Of a stretch of 64,000 nt of DNA, positions 9,625 to 17,417 are shown in pieces. Origin of the DNA: Pedobacter hartonius (GTDB taxonomy: Bacteria > Bacteroidota > Bacteroidia > Sphingobacteriales > Sphingobacteriaceae); NCBI RefSeq assembly GCF_900107535.1, contig NZ_FNRA01000008.1, positions 124,001 to 188,000 on the forward strand, given 5' to 3'. Within the stretch, counting starts at the first letter, position 1. Each line of letters begins with the position of its first letter. The translations under genes were made by a program, and so were the position numbers. The notes beneath the pieces were generated by a model. It was not told the origin of the DNA and made no database searches. It saw only the letters and a program-made list of their open reading frames with translations.

Positions 9625-9978
9625 CTAAGAATAAATACCATATTCAATACGGCCTATGATCTCTTTTACTTCATTAATACCAGAACTGGTATTTAACAGA
9701 TCTATAGGAATCTGATATCCGAGGGCACGGTTTTGGGTGTACATCCACCTTTCGAAGTTCTCTTTATCCTCGAAGACATGATAACCGTACTCATATAAGG
9801 CTGACAGCGCAAGGATTTTTTTACTGATTGATGCACTGAATCTGTCGTCATCTTTCTTTTTGTGAATGTTTGTTTTGCTTGTTCCCAGAATGGCGGAAAG
9901 ATGATCATCATCCATATTAATATGGTTTTTCATCTCTACTAAAGTTGATTTTGAAATTCCTGTTCTTACTTGTTTCAT
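9625..9978 (-). CDS. Xre/MbcA/ParS-type antitoxin (DUF2384 toxin-binding domain)
   Basis: 117 residues. The N-terminal part is helix-turn-helix-like (DDHLSAILGTSKTNI), and the C-terminal half (about 50-117) resembles the MbcA/ParS/Xre toxin-binding domain, with ALYEYGYHVF, a single-Trp helix ENFERWM and ALGYQIPIDLL. Known: this antitoxin buries the RES active site and represses its own promoter. TTTGA/TCAAA repeats directly before its start codon are candidate operators. Confidence 0.88.
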   Translation of the reverse strand: MKQVRTGISKSTLVEMKNHINMDDDHLSAILGTSKTNIHKKKDDDRFSASISKKILALSALYEYGYHVFEDKENFERWMYTQNRALGYQIPIDLLNTSSGINEVKEIIGRIEYGIYS

Positions 9979-9982
9979 CTTA

Positions 9983-9998
9983 TCAAAATTTGATTCAA
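9983..9998. promoter_or_regulatory. Overlapping palindromes before the antitoxin gene (candidate autoregulatory operator)
   Basis: Two overlapping inverted repeats, TCAAAATTTGA (9983-9993) and TTGATTCAA (9990-9998), lie 5-20 bases before the antitoxin ATG. Known: Xre antitoxins bind short palindromes at their own promoter. Binding here is inference. Confidence 0.4.
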
Positions 9999-10026
9999 GT
10001 TATAAAGCTACAGACAAGATAAGCTT

Positions 10027-10061
10027 CAAAACTTAAATAGTTTCTTAATAAGACAAATATA
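10027..10061 (-). promoter_or_regulatory. Candidate promoter of the toxin-antitoxin pair
   Basis: On the minus strand a TTTG (10054-10057) stands 18 bases before TAAGTTTTG (10027-10035), close to the Bacteroidota consensus TTTG/TAnnTTTG with one extra T. A perfect TAnnTTTG (TATATTTG, 10054-10061) overlaps the first box and could be the actual -7 element. The surroundings (10000-10097) are very A/T-rich and hold no gene. Confidence 0.35.
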
Positions 10062-10097
10062 AAACTTTTTTTTATTTAAAAATTAATATTTAATTAA

Positions 10098-11009
10098 TTA
10101 TTCATGCCGGGTACCCTCTTTCACCTTAAACACATGTAATACCGCAGGGAAAAGTGCATCCATCCCTTCTTCGGCCCCCTTCACAGAACCCGGCAGTGTA
10201 ATCACCAGCATATCTTTAATAAAACCCGCCACTCCCCTGGAAAGCATGGCATAGGGCATCCGGTCCTGCCCGTATTTCCTTACGTTTTCCATGATGCCGG
10301 GGATCTCCCTGTCCAGTAAAGGAGCAATAGCATCAGGAGTCACATCCCTTGACGACAGCCCTGTGCCCCCGGTAAAGATCACCAGATCGTAGCCCTCTTC
10401 GGAGAGCCCGAGGGCCTTTTCGCGGATAACTGCTGCTTCATCCGGAATGATATCATAATGATTGGTCTCCAGTTTGAACTGCTCCAGCTTTCCGATAATG
10501 GCTTTGCCCGAACCATCCTGTTTCTCCCCTTTGGTGATGCTGTCAGAACAAACGACCACCGCACATTTCAGCGTATAGTCATCCGGTAGTTTATACTGGC
10601 TTTTGCCGCCCGACTTATGCTCAAGCCTGATATTTTCGATCTCTATGCCTTTATCTATGGGTTTAAGCATATCATATAGCGTCAATGCCGTAACCGCAGC
10701 GCCATGCATGGCTTCAACCTCTACTCCCGTTTTATAAACGGTATGCACTTCTACACGGATCACGATGTGCAAGCCTTCAATTTCGTGGGATATTGCGGTA
10801 TACTCTACCGGCAGGGGATGACAATCAGGGATCACATCACTTGTTTTCTTGACAGCAAACAAACCTGCCACTCTGGAAAACTCGAAGACATCTCCTTTAG
10901 GTACCTTTTTCTGCAGGATCGCATCAATGGTGTGCTGACCCGAAACTTTTACGCTGGCAACCGCAACTGCCTTTCTGAGGGAATTGGATTTGTGTGTAAT
11001 GTTTACCAT
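10098..11009 (-). CDS. moaCB: Bifunctional MoaC/MoaB molybdenum cofactor biosynthesis protein
   Basis: 303 residues. Residues 1 to about 140 match MoaC, which forms cyclic pyranopterin monophosphate: KKTSDVIPDCHPLP, a GVEVEAMHGA block and the Lys-rich KSGGKS. Residues from about 148 to the end match the MoaB/MogA fold that adenylylates molybdopterin: CSDSITKGEKQDGSG, FTGGTG and a final LPGS motif. Such fusions are known. It is the last gene of the Moco operon; its ATG overlaps the moaE stop by one base. No clear terminator follows, only an A/T-rich tract. Confidence 0.93.
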   Translation of the reverse strand: MVNITHKSNSLRKAVAVASVKVSGQHTIDAILQKKVPKGDVFEFSRVAGLFAVKKTSDVIPDCHPLPVEYTAISHEIEGLHIVIRVEVHTVYKTGVEVEAMHGAAVTALTLYDMLKPIDKGIEIENIRLEHKSGGKSQYKLPDDYTLKCAVVVCSDSITKGEKQDGSGKAIIGKLEQFKLETNHYDIIPDEAAVIREKALGLSEEGYDLVIFTGGTGLSSRDVTPDAIAPLLDREIPGIMENVRKYGQDRMPYAMLSRGVAGFIKDMLVITLPGSVKGAEEGMDALFPAVLHVFKVKEGTRHE

Positions 11010-11452
11010 TATTTATTTTCCTTCCATTGGTGAGATTCATCCGTTAAAATTTCCTTTCCCCAGATCGGCAGTTCCGCTTTGATGCGCTCTACCAGCTCAT
11101 CACAAGCCTGCATTGCGGCCTTGCGGTGCCCGGAAGAGGTAAATACGAAAAGGCAGATCTCCCCCGCAGCTACCAGTCCAAGGCTATGATGGATGTGCAT
11201 ACAGGTCAGCTCATATTTTTCAAATATCGCCTCCCTGATCTCATACATCTTTTCCAGGGCCATTTCTTCATAGGCCGTATAATTGATGCCTGTCACCTGC
11301 TGTTCACCGATCTGATCGGCACGTACCTGTCCAAGGAAGATACTATGCGCACCAATATTGGTCTTGCTATGGTGTTTCTGAATGCTGTCAGCAATGGCCT
11401 GTGCAGAAACAGCTCCGTTAACAAATATATTCTTCAATTTCTTTTCTCTCAT
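11009..11452 (-). CDS. moaE: Molybdopterin synthase catalytic subunit MoaE
   Basis: 147 residues. GHR (108-110), K125 and K133 in the LPIWGKE block correspond to the substrate-binding and catalytic region of MoaE. It inserts the dithiolene sulfurs, carried on the MoaD C-terminus, into precursor Z. It lies 7 bases after moeB and overlaps moaCB by one base. Confidence 0.93.
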   Translation of the reverse strand: MREKKLKNIFVNGAVSAQAIADSIQKHHSKTNIGAHSIFLGQVRADQIGEQQVTGINYTAYEEMALEKMYEIREAIFEKYELTCMHIHHSLGLVAAGEICLFVFTSSGHRKAAMQACDELVERIKAELPIWGKEILTDESHQWKENK

Positions 11453-11459
11453 TTCCGGG

Positions 11460-12563
11460 TTAGTTTAAGCGCAGGATACCGCCTTTTAAGCTGTAAAATT
11501 CTTTATCCGGATAGGCTTCCTGCAGCAACTCTCCGGCAATGACACTCCGCACACCTGAATGGCAGAAAAGAACGATCTTATCTTTATCTATAACAGGGAT
11601 CTTTTTCCTGATTTCAGATAAAGGCACGCGGACATGTTCAAATGAAGCTTCCGGAAGTTCGGCAAGCTCACGGACATCGATCAGCTCATATTCCTCATCA
11701 AACATGATCTCCCTGAACTCCCCGGGGCTTACCTCCTGAATTTCGGGGCCACCAGTCCTGATCCCGCAGAACCAGCTGTAGTCCGTCCGGAGAAAGGCAT
11801 CCAGGTCTGCCGGAGAATTGTTATCCTCCTGATTTGAAGCAGTGAGATTGATTTTATAGGTTTGGTTATTGTTTACGTTATAGATCAGCATCTGATTGAT
11901 CAGGGGCTCGCCGGTACCGGAAATAAGTTTGATGGCTTCGCTGGCCTGCATGGTACCAATGATACCGGGCAATACGCCAAGTACGCCTGCTTCTGAACAG
12001 TTCAGTACCTCGCCCGGCTGCGGGGGATTGGGAAAGATATCCCTGTAATTCACTTTCCTGCCGGAAGCATCGCTTACGTTAAATATTGCTACCTGCCCCT
12101 CAGACTCAGATAGCGCGCCGTAAACTAAAGGCAGGTTTAACAGGGCACAGGCATCATTGACCATGTACCGCGTAGGAAAGTTATCGGAACCGTCTATCAC
12201 CAGATCAAATTTGCTCAGGATCAGTGCCGCATTCTGATTGCTGAGTTCCAGCGGATAAGGGATCACCTGAATATCGGGATTGAAAAGGCTGAGTTTCTCT
12301 GCTGCACAATCGGCCTTTAAACGGCCAATGTCGGCAACGGTATATAAAATCTGGCGGTGCAGGTTGCTGAGCTCCACGACATCATTGTCCACAATCCCCA
12401 GGGTACCTACTCCGGCAGCGGCCAGGTATTGCAAAACAGGACAGCCCAGTCCGCCTGCCCCGATCACCAGGACCTTTGCATCAAAGAGTTTTTGCTGACC
12501 GGCAAGGCCGAAGTTTTTCAATATAATTTGTCGCTGATAACGCGCTATACCTTTGATCTCCAT
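11460..12563 (-). CDS. moeB: MoaD-activating E1-like enzyme with C-terminal rhodanese domain (MoeB/MoeZ type)
   Basis: 367 residues. The ThiF/MoeB domain has the ATP-binding GAGGLGCP (35-42), the D-N-x-x-T-R block (DNFPTRY) and C189 in CSEAGVLGVLPG. The rhodanese domain (about 283-367) has an active-site loop CHSGVRS with C334. It adenylates the MoaD C-terminus and probably supplies the sulfur itself. Odd: the Zn-binding Cys positions usual in MoeB are missing, with NYRDIFP where family members often have a CxxC pair, and no CxxC follows before the rhodanese. Its start codon lies one base after the moaD stop, with a strong Shine-Dalgarno inside moaD. Confidence 0.92.
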   Translation of the reverse strand: MEIKGIARYQRQIILKNFGLAGQQKLFDAKVLVIGAGGLGCPVLQYLAAAGVGTLGIVDNDVVELSNLHRQILYTVADIGRLKADCAAEKLSLFNPDIQVIPYPLELSNQNAALILSKFDLVIDGSDNFPTRYMVNDACALLNLPLVYGALSESEGQVAIFNVSDASGRKVNYRDIFPNPPQPGEVLNCSEAGVLGVLPGIIGTMQASEAIKLISGTGEPLINQMLIYNVNNNQTYKINLTASNQEDNNSPADLDAFLRTDYSWFCGIRTGGPEIQEVSPGEFREIMFDEEYELIDVRELAELPEASFEHVRVPLSEIRKKIPVIDKDKIVLFCHSGVRSVIAGELLQEAYPDKEFYSLKGGILRLN

Positions 12564-12564
12564 C

Positions 12565-12798
12565 TTATCCTCCTGAAAAAGGTGGCATTAACGCCACAGT
12601 CATACCATCTGTTAAAGGCTTGTTCCCATGAATGATTTCCTGGTTTACAGCGATCTGATACCTGATGTGCTGTAATGCCGGATATTGATCCAGCAGACGT
12701 TTGCTGACCGAATTGGTATCGGCCATATCTTCAAGCTGAAGACGGCTCTGCCCAAGCAGTTCTGTTAATCGCCCGAATAGTAAAATTTCTACTTTCAA
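12565..12798 (-). CDS. moaD: Molybdopterin synthase sulfur carrier subunit MoaD (TTG start)
   Basis: 77 residues with a ubiquitin-like fold and the C-terminal PPFSGG; the final Gly carries the thiocarboxylate. I chose the TTG at 12798 (reads MKVEILLFGRL), since MoaD proteins begin exactly at this beta-strand. An upstream in-frame extension to 12894 is possible but would add 32 unrelated residues and overlap moeA. Partner of MoaE; activated by the MoeB encoded one base downstream. Confidence 0.88.
   Translation of the reverse strand: MKVEILLFGRLTELLGQSRLQLEDMADTNSVSKRLLDQYPALQHIRYQIAVNQEIIHGNKPLTDGMTVALMPPFSGG
12569..12574 (-). promoter_or_regulatory. Shine-Dalgarno of moeB embedded in the moaD Gly-Gly codons
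   Basis: On the minus strand AGGAGG stands 5 bases before the moeB ATG. The same bases are part of the last sense codons of moaD (TCA GGA GGA, then TAA), which encode the C-terminal Gly-Gly needed for thiocarboxylate formation. Confidence 0.75.
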
Positions 12799-12850
12799 TT
12801 TAAATATATTGAGGGCTTGCAACCCGGTTATCAATTTTAAAATAACCGCC

Positions 12851-14053
12851 TTACTCAGGAAAAATATAAATTTTAACCTTTGTTCCGGCGGCAACTACGG
12901 TTTCCTCTTCTGCCAGTTCTATCATGCAGTTTGCCTGTGCAAATGAACTCATTCTAAAGGATTCCTGAGCGCTCAGGGGAGTAACATTTCCGTCATTAAA
13001 ATGTGCTTTCAGAAAATGCGTCAGCCCCGCGCCCTTTGTATAGTCATGTGTCAGTGTAGCCTCCTGTACTTTCATGCTTCCCGGCCCCCCGTCATTGATA
13101 TTACTTTTGTAACCGGTCATCTTTTCCAGTGCCGGCAGCACATACTGATAGAAACAGCTAAGCACCGAGGAAGGGTTGCCGGGCAGGCCAAAAACCAGCT
13201 GCTTTTCTGTTTTACCAAAGTACAGGGGCTTGCCCGGTTTCTGTTTCACCTTATGGAAAACCTGGGTAACACCGGCCTTCACTGCAGCCCGGAGCACAAA
13301 ATCATAGTCGCCCACACTTACGCCGCCAGTCAGTAATATCACATCGTTTTCCGCCAGCGCTTCCTGCAGGACAGCCGTCAGTTCATCCAGGTTATCATCA
13401 GCATTGTAAAAATTGATCTTTGTGATCTGCGCCAGTTCCAGAGCTGCCGTTAAAGAATAGGAATTGGATTCATAGACCTGTCCGAATGCCAGTTCCTCGC
13501 CCGGCCGCTGTAACTCCTTACCGGTTACGATAATGGCCACAGCTGGCGTCTGGCATACTTCCACCTCAGTATACCCTATCCCCGCCAGGAAACCTATCGC
13601 AGCGGGTGTGAGCTTACATCCCTTTTGCATAGCTAATGCGCCCGCCGCAGCCTCCGCACCTTTGCAGCGTACACTTGAGCCCGGTGCTAACTGATCATCG
13701 AGAATGGTCAGGATGCCGTTCTTTACTTCCACTTTTTCCTGCATCACTACCGTATCGGCTCCATGAGGCAGGGGCGCTCCCGTAAAAATTCGGGCAGCCT
13801 GTTCCGGCAGCAGGGTAAAGGGATGATCAGCACCGGCCTGCATTTCACCGTTAATGGTTAATGGAAGGTCACGTTCGTCAAAGCGTATCGCGTAACCGTC
13901 CATTGATGATTGTTCAAAGGCGGGAATATCTGTCTTTGCGTAGATGTCTGCTCCCAGGGTGGCGCCCGCAGCTATAGCTAAAGGAACGTGATGTAAAGAC
14001 AGGGGTACTACCTGTTCCTGTATGAGTGATTTCGCTTCTTTTACAGAGATCAT
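12851..14053 (-). CDS. moeA: Molybdopterin molybdenumtransferase MoeA
   Basis: 400 residues with the MoeA domain order: N-terminal scaffold (FEQSSMDGYAIR), the lobe with GAPLPHGADTVV, the MogA-like central domain (LTGGVSVGDYDFV and VFGLPGNPSS) and a C-terminal beta-barrel (about 325-400). It inserts molybdate into adenylated molybdopterin. It sits 15 bases after moaA in the same operon. Confidence 0.95.
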   Translation of the reverse strand: MISVKEAKSLIQEQVVPLSLHHVPLAIAAGATLGADIYAKTDIPAFEQSSMDGYAIRFDERDLPLTINGEMQAGADHPFTLLPEQAARIFTGAPLPHGADTVVMQEKVEVKNGILTILDDQLAPGSSVRCKGAEAAAGALAMQKGCKLTPAAIGFLAGIGYTEVEVCQTPAVAIIVTGKELQRPGEELAFGQVYESNSYSLTAALELAQITKINFYNADDNLDELTAVLQEALAENDVILLTGGVSVGDYDFVLRAAVKAGVTQVFHKVKQKPGKPLYFGKTEKQLVFGLPGNPSSVLSCFYQYVLPALEKMTGYKSNINDGGPGSMKVQEATLTHDYTKGAGLTHFLKAHFNDGNVTPLSAQESFRMSSFAQANCMIELAEEETVVAAGTKVKIYIFPE

Positions 14054-14068
14054 AGAATTTGATTTTTT

Positions 14069-15049
14069 TTATCCTCCGATAGTGATCATACTCCTGTTGT
14101 GGATGGTATTTGCTTCGATATTTTCAAATAATCCTGAAAACTGCCCTCCCAGTGCCTTCGCTTTACCGGCAATACACTCATGGATCAAAGGCAGTACTTC
14201 TTCTCCCTTTCTCAGGGGGCCGAGCAAATCTGTTTCCGTTTCAGAAAAGAGACAGTTTTTTAATTTTCCGTCTGCCGTTAAGCGCATCCGGTTGCAGGTA
14301 GAACAGAAAGGGGCGCTCATGGTGCTGATCACAGCGAATGACCCTGCATGTCCGCTCACCTGGTAATGTTTTGCAGTATCATTTGTACCGCCCGGGAGGG
14401 AGTGATAGTTGTACCGGGAAGATACTTTCTGAAGGATGTCTTCCAGTGATACCACCTGGTTGCTCGTCCAGCGGTTACCGGCGAAAGGCATGAACTCAAT
14501 AAAACGGATCTCTATAGGTTCATCTTTCGTCCAGGCGATGAAGTCCACGATTTCCATGTCGTTCAAACCTTTCATGACCACCACATTGATCTTCACTTTG
14601 ATATGATGCTGCAGCAGCAGCCCGATGTTATCTTTCACCTGCCGGTAAATATCTCTTCTGGTAATGATATGGAACTTGTCCGCATCGAGAGTATCCAGAC
14701 TGATATTGATGCTTTTGATCTTCGCCTCCAGGAATACGTTTATAAAATCATGTACACGTGCGCCATTGGTGGTCAGGGAAAGGTCCACAGGCAGCCTGGA
14801 CAGGGACAAAATGATCTGTGCGGCATCTTTGCGTACCAGCGGTTCGCCACCGGTAAGGCGGATCTTATTGACTCCCTCCTGTACAAAGATCTTAGCCAGT
14901 TCTTCAATTTCTGAAGGCTGCATTAATTTGGAAGCCTGGGTAAATTCATAGTCCTCTTCGGGCATACAATAAAAACAGCGCAGGTTACAGTTGTCTGTAA
15001 GCGACACACGCAGGTAATTATGTACACGGTTAAAAGAGTCCTTTATCAT
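14069..15049 (-). CDS. moaA: GTP 3',8-cyclase MoaA (radical SAM)
   Basis: 326 residues. The radical-SAM cluster motif CxxxCxxC is at C21, C25 and C28, and the second 4Fe-4S cluster ligands are at C249, C252 and C266. The protein ends in Gly-Gly (MITIGG), a motif needed in MoaA for cyclisation. It carries out the first step of Moco synthesis, together with the MoaC half of the fused protein. Confidence 0.96.
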   Translation of the reverse strand: MIKDSFNRVHNYLRVSLTDNCNLRCFYCMPEEDYEFTQASKLMQPSEIEELAKIFVQEGVNKIRLTGGEPLVRKDAAQIILSLSRLPVDLSLTTNGARVHDFINVFLEAKIKSINISLDTLDADKFHIITRRDIYRQVKDNIGLLLQHHIKVKINVVVMKGLNDMEIVDFIAWTKDEPIEIRFIEFMPFAGNRWTSNQVVSLEDILQKVSSRYNYHSLPGGTNDTAKHYQVSGHAGSFAVISTMSAPFCSTCNRMRLTADGKLKNCLFSETETDLLGPLRKGEEVLPLIHECIAGKAKALGGQFSGLFENIEANTIHNRSMITIGG

Positions 15050-15071
15050 TTTTATCTATTCGTTGAGGAGA

Positions 15072-15671
15072 TTATAAAGCAGTTAATCTGTTATAATCAT
15101 CCATGGTATCAATATCAATTTCTCCATTTTCAAATGGAACTGAAGCAAGCTCTTCGTCATATTTTTTAAGGAGCTTTTTTGCTCCTTCCGGGCCTTTAAG
15201 CGCCATCAGATCGTCAAAATGACGCCTGGTAAATAGTACTGGAGTACCTAAAGTTCCTCCATATGCACTGGCAACAATATTTTTGCCTGTTATGTTTGCT
15301 TTATGTTGCAATGCTGTCAGCACCCGGGCAGTAAGAAAAGGCTGATCACAAACTGTCAGGATTACCCCTTCCAGATCGGTATGCTCGTCCATTAAGCCCT
15401 GCAATCCTTTGCGGATGGAAGAACTCATTCCCTCTTCCCAATCCGGATTATACACTATTCTGATCCCTGTATGCTCAATACTTTCCGCAATTAGCTGATA
15501 GTTTCCCCCTAAGATAACAAGAACTGATCCATCCACCGCATTTTTTGAGGCATCAATAGTGTGCATCAGCAAACTTTTATCCTGGTATGACAAAAGCTGT
15601 TTGGGCTGCCCAAGCCGGGAAGAGGGGCCGGCAGCGAGAATGATGATGCCATATTTTGTTACTGAGTTCAT
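15072..15671 (-). CDS. mocA: MocA/MobA-like molybdopterin nucleotidyltransferase
   Basis: 199 residues with the nucleotidyltransferase start LAAGPSSRLGQPKQLL (canonical LAAGxSxRMGxxK) and DQPFL as metal-binding block. The neighbour XdhC and the Rossmann details favour the MocA (CTP, molybdopterin cytosine dinucleotide) branch over MobA (GTP); this is inference. The ATG overlaps the xdhC stop by 4 bases. Confidence 0.85.
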   Translation of the reverse strand: MNSVTKYGIIILAAGPSSRLGQPKQLLSYQDKSLLMHTIDASKNAVDGSVLVILGGNYQLIAESIEHTGIRIVYNPDWEEGMSSSIRKGLQGLMDEHTDLEGVILTVCDQPFLTARVLTALQHKANITGKNIVASAYGGTLGTPVLFTRRHFDDLMALKGPEGAKKLLKKYDEELASVPFENGEIDIDTMDDYNRLTAL

Positions 15672-16819
15672 AGATCGATGATCGAGTTTTCCATGGGATG
15701 CTGATGTATGGGATCGTGCTTATCCCGTAATGAAAGTCCGGATTGTTCGCTGAGCACCTTTTTGATCTCTGCAGCAATGGACAAGGCAATTTCCTGCGCC
15801 GTTTCTGCACCCAGATCAAGCCCCACAGGACCAAAGATCCTGCTGAGCTGCGCCTGGTTCGGCTTCAGGCCTTCCTCCTGCAGTTCGCCGATCATCCGCT
15901 CCAGCTTTTTCTTAGGGCCCAGGCTGCCGATATACCGGCACTGATCCTGTTGCAGCAGTGCTTTCAGCAATGCCAGATCGTAATTATAATTATGCGTCAT
16001 CAGCACCACCACCGTCTGATCGTCAATCTGAACCTGTGGCAGAACTTCTTCTGGCTTAGCCACCAGTATCCTGCTGACCTTGGGAAAACGCTGCAAATTG
16101 GCATGTGAAGGACGGCCATCCACTATCGTGGTTTGCCATCCGAGCATTGCGGCGAGATCTGCCAGTGGAAAAGCATCATTTCCACCACCGGCAATGATCA
16201 GTGAAACGGGAGGCTTGATAAATTCGACAAAGGCGGTCAGCAGATGTTCTCCGGACAGGTAATCCCTGATAAAGGACCTTTTGGTGAGCAGGGCATGATT
16301 GGCCTCCGATAAGAGTTCAGCATCGCACTGTATGGAATTTTGCTCAGACACAACAGTATCAGGCAGTAACAGTAAGCAGGTACCCGGAACAGGCTCCTGG
16401 GGCAATAACAGAGAAAATAAGGTAACCAATACACCTTCCTGCCGTTTTGCGGATAGCTCCTGGAGCAGGCTGACAGGGTGAATAGTCTTTTCCGGATCGA
16501 TAGGTTCAAACAGAATATGAACAATGCCGTTGCAGCCGAGCTGTACACCAAACTTTGCATCATCTTCATCAGTGGTATCATAAGTAACCAGCTTATTCTG
16601 CTGCTGGTTGATCACCAGCAATGCCTTCCGCAGGGCATCGCCTTCAAGACATCCACCGCTGATCGCACCTGTTAACATCCCATCGTCAGTAACCAGCATC
16701 CGCGCTCCGGGGCGGCGGTATGATGATCCTTCTACATGTACTACGGTAGCCAGTGCCATCCTCTTTCCTTCCTGCACCGCAATGGTGTAGGCCTCTATAA
16801 TGTCCAGAATTTCTTTCAT
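15668..16819 (-). CDS. xdhC: XdhC/CoxI-family Moco maturation protein
   Basis: 383 residues. The N-terminal XdhC/CoxI domain carries EGSSYRRPGARM and the SGGCLEGD block; the C-terminal XdhC_C Rossmann domain (about 205-345) has IIAGGGNDAFPLA. Known: XdhC protects Moco and passes it, sulfurated, to xanthine-dehydrogenase-type enzymes. It opens the Moco operon, so the operon probably serves a Mo-hydroxylase encoded elsewhere; no xdhA/B or coxL is in the window. The 121 bases before it hold no recognisable Moco riboswitch. Confidence 0.9.
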   Translation of the reverse strand: MKEILDIIEAYTIAVQEGKRMALATVVHVEGSSYRRPGARMLVTDDGMLTGAISGGCLEGDALRKALLVINQQQNKLVTYDTTDEDDAKFGVQLGCNGIVHILFEPIDPEKTIHPVSLLQELSAKRQEGVLVTLFSLLLPQEPVPGTCLLLLPDTVVSEQNSIQCDAELLSEANHALLTKRSFIRDYLSGEHLLTAFVEFIKPPVSLIIAGGGNDAFPLADLAAMLGWQTTIVDGRPSHANLQRFPKVSRILVAKPEEVLPQVQIDDQTVVVLMTHNYNYDLALLKALLQQDQCRYIGSLGPKKKLERMIGELQEEGLKPNQAQLSRIFGPVGLDLGAETAQEIALSIAAEIKKVLSEQSGLSLRDKHDPIHQHPMENSIIDL

Positions 16820-16940
16820 AAAATCAGTATTTTTTATTCAGGGTGCCGGAGCACACATAAATTGCTAACAATGATTGTACCGGGATCTGTCACCAGCGCG
16901 CGCCTCAGGCGGAATGGAATTGAACGAATAAATCAGCTGA

Positions 16941-17174
16941 TTACATCCGGTATCTCAGGGAGACAGACCTGCCTAATGCCTGGGCAAAATCCGGCTCAAT
17001 TGTTATTTCTCCATCCTGCTGTACCCATATTTTACTGATATCTTTTGATAATGTAATTGGCACGCCATTCAGGACTATTTTCAACTCAGCAGTGTCCTTA
17101 TTAATCTCAGCACCGTTGATAATTTCATACACATAGTCAGTGTCTTTATACGTTATACGCATCTTCAATCCCAT
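16941..17174 (-). CDS. Small uncharacterised protein (77 aa)
   Basis: I do not recognise this protein. It is mostly beta-strand-like and has no signal peptide, membrane segment or Cys. The start at 17174 is supported by AAGGAG 6 bases upstream, stronger than most sites in this window, and by a TAnnTTTG box just beyond. It lies between the Moco operon start and the terminator of the peptidase locus, on the same strand as both, and could be co-transcribed with xdhC (121-base gap). Confidence 0.6.
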   Translation of the reverse strand: MGLKMRITYKDTDYVYEIINGAEINKDTAELKIVLNGVPITLSKDISKIWVQQDGEITIEPDFAQALGRSVSLRYRM

Positions 17175-17180
17175 ATTCTT

Positions 17181-17198
17181 CTCCTTGCCCCAAAGGTA
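17181..17198 (-). promoter_or_regulatory. Candidate promoter and Shine-Dalgarno of the 77-aa gene
   Basis: Minus strand: TACCTTTG (17191-17198) fits the Bacteroidota -7 box TAnnTTTG, and AAGGAG precedes the start codon. The -33 TTTG is not evident. The rest of 17199-17336 holds no gene; a weak AAAACTC/GAGTTTT inverted repeat lies near 17203-17228. Confidence 0.45.
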
Positions 17199-17336
17199 AA
17201 TTAAAACTCCTATAACTCAGAGTTTTTGTTTTTATTACTTCAAAAGCAGCTTAAACCAAGATTTTTTCAAATTTTCCAATGAGAATGTACCTGGTAACCG
17301 AAAAGTACAAGATATGGATACCGGCAGGAGCCACAC

Positions 17337-17370
17337 AAAAAATCCGCTCTGGTCTATTGACCGGAGCGGA
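17337..17370 (-). terminator. Intrinsic terminator of the SusCD-peptidase locus
   Basis: A 12-base-pair stem (17343-17354 with 17359-17370, one G-T wobble), a four-base loop and six T residues on the minus strand, 48 bases after the last M14 gene. A textbook intrinsic terminator, marking the 3' end of the locus. Confidence 0.85.
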
Positions 17371-17417
17371 CTTATATACCGAACGTATTCAATCGGTTGC
17401 GCTAAAAAGCTATCAAT

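Noticed and set aside
16820-16940. Moco riboswitch before xdhC
   Set aside because: The 121 bases contain only a short CGCCT/AGGCG pairing and none of the conserved Moco riboswitch structure I could recognise.
16931-16942. 12-base perfect palindrome AATCAGCTGATT
   Set aside because: It lies at the 3' end of the small unknown gene, is short and has no positional logic; chance is likely.
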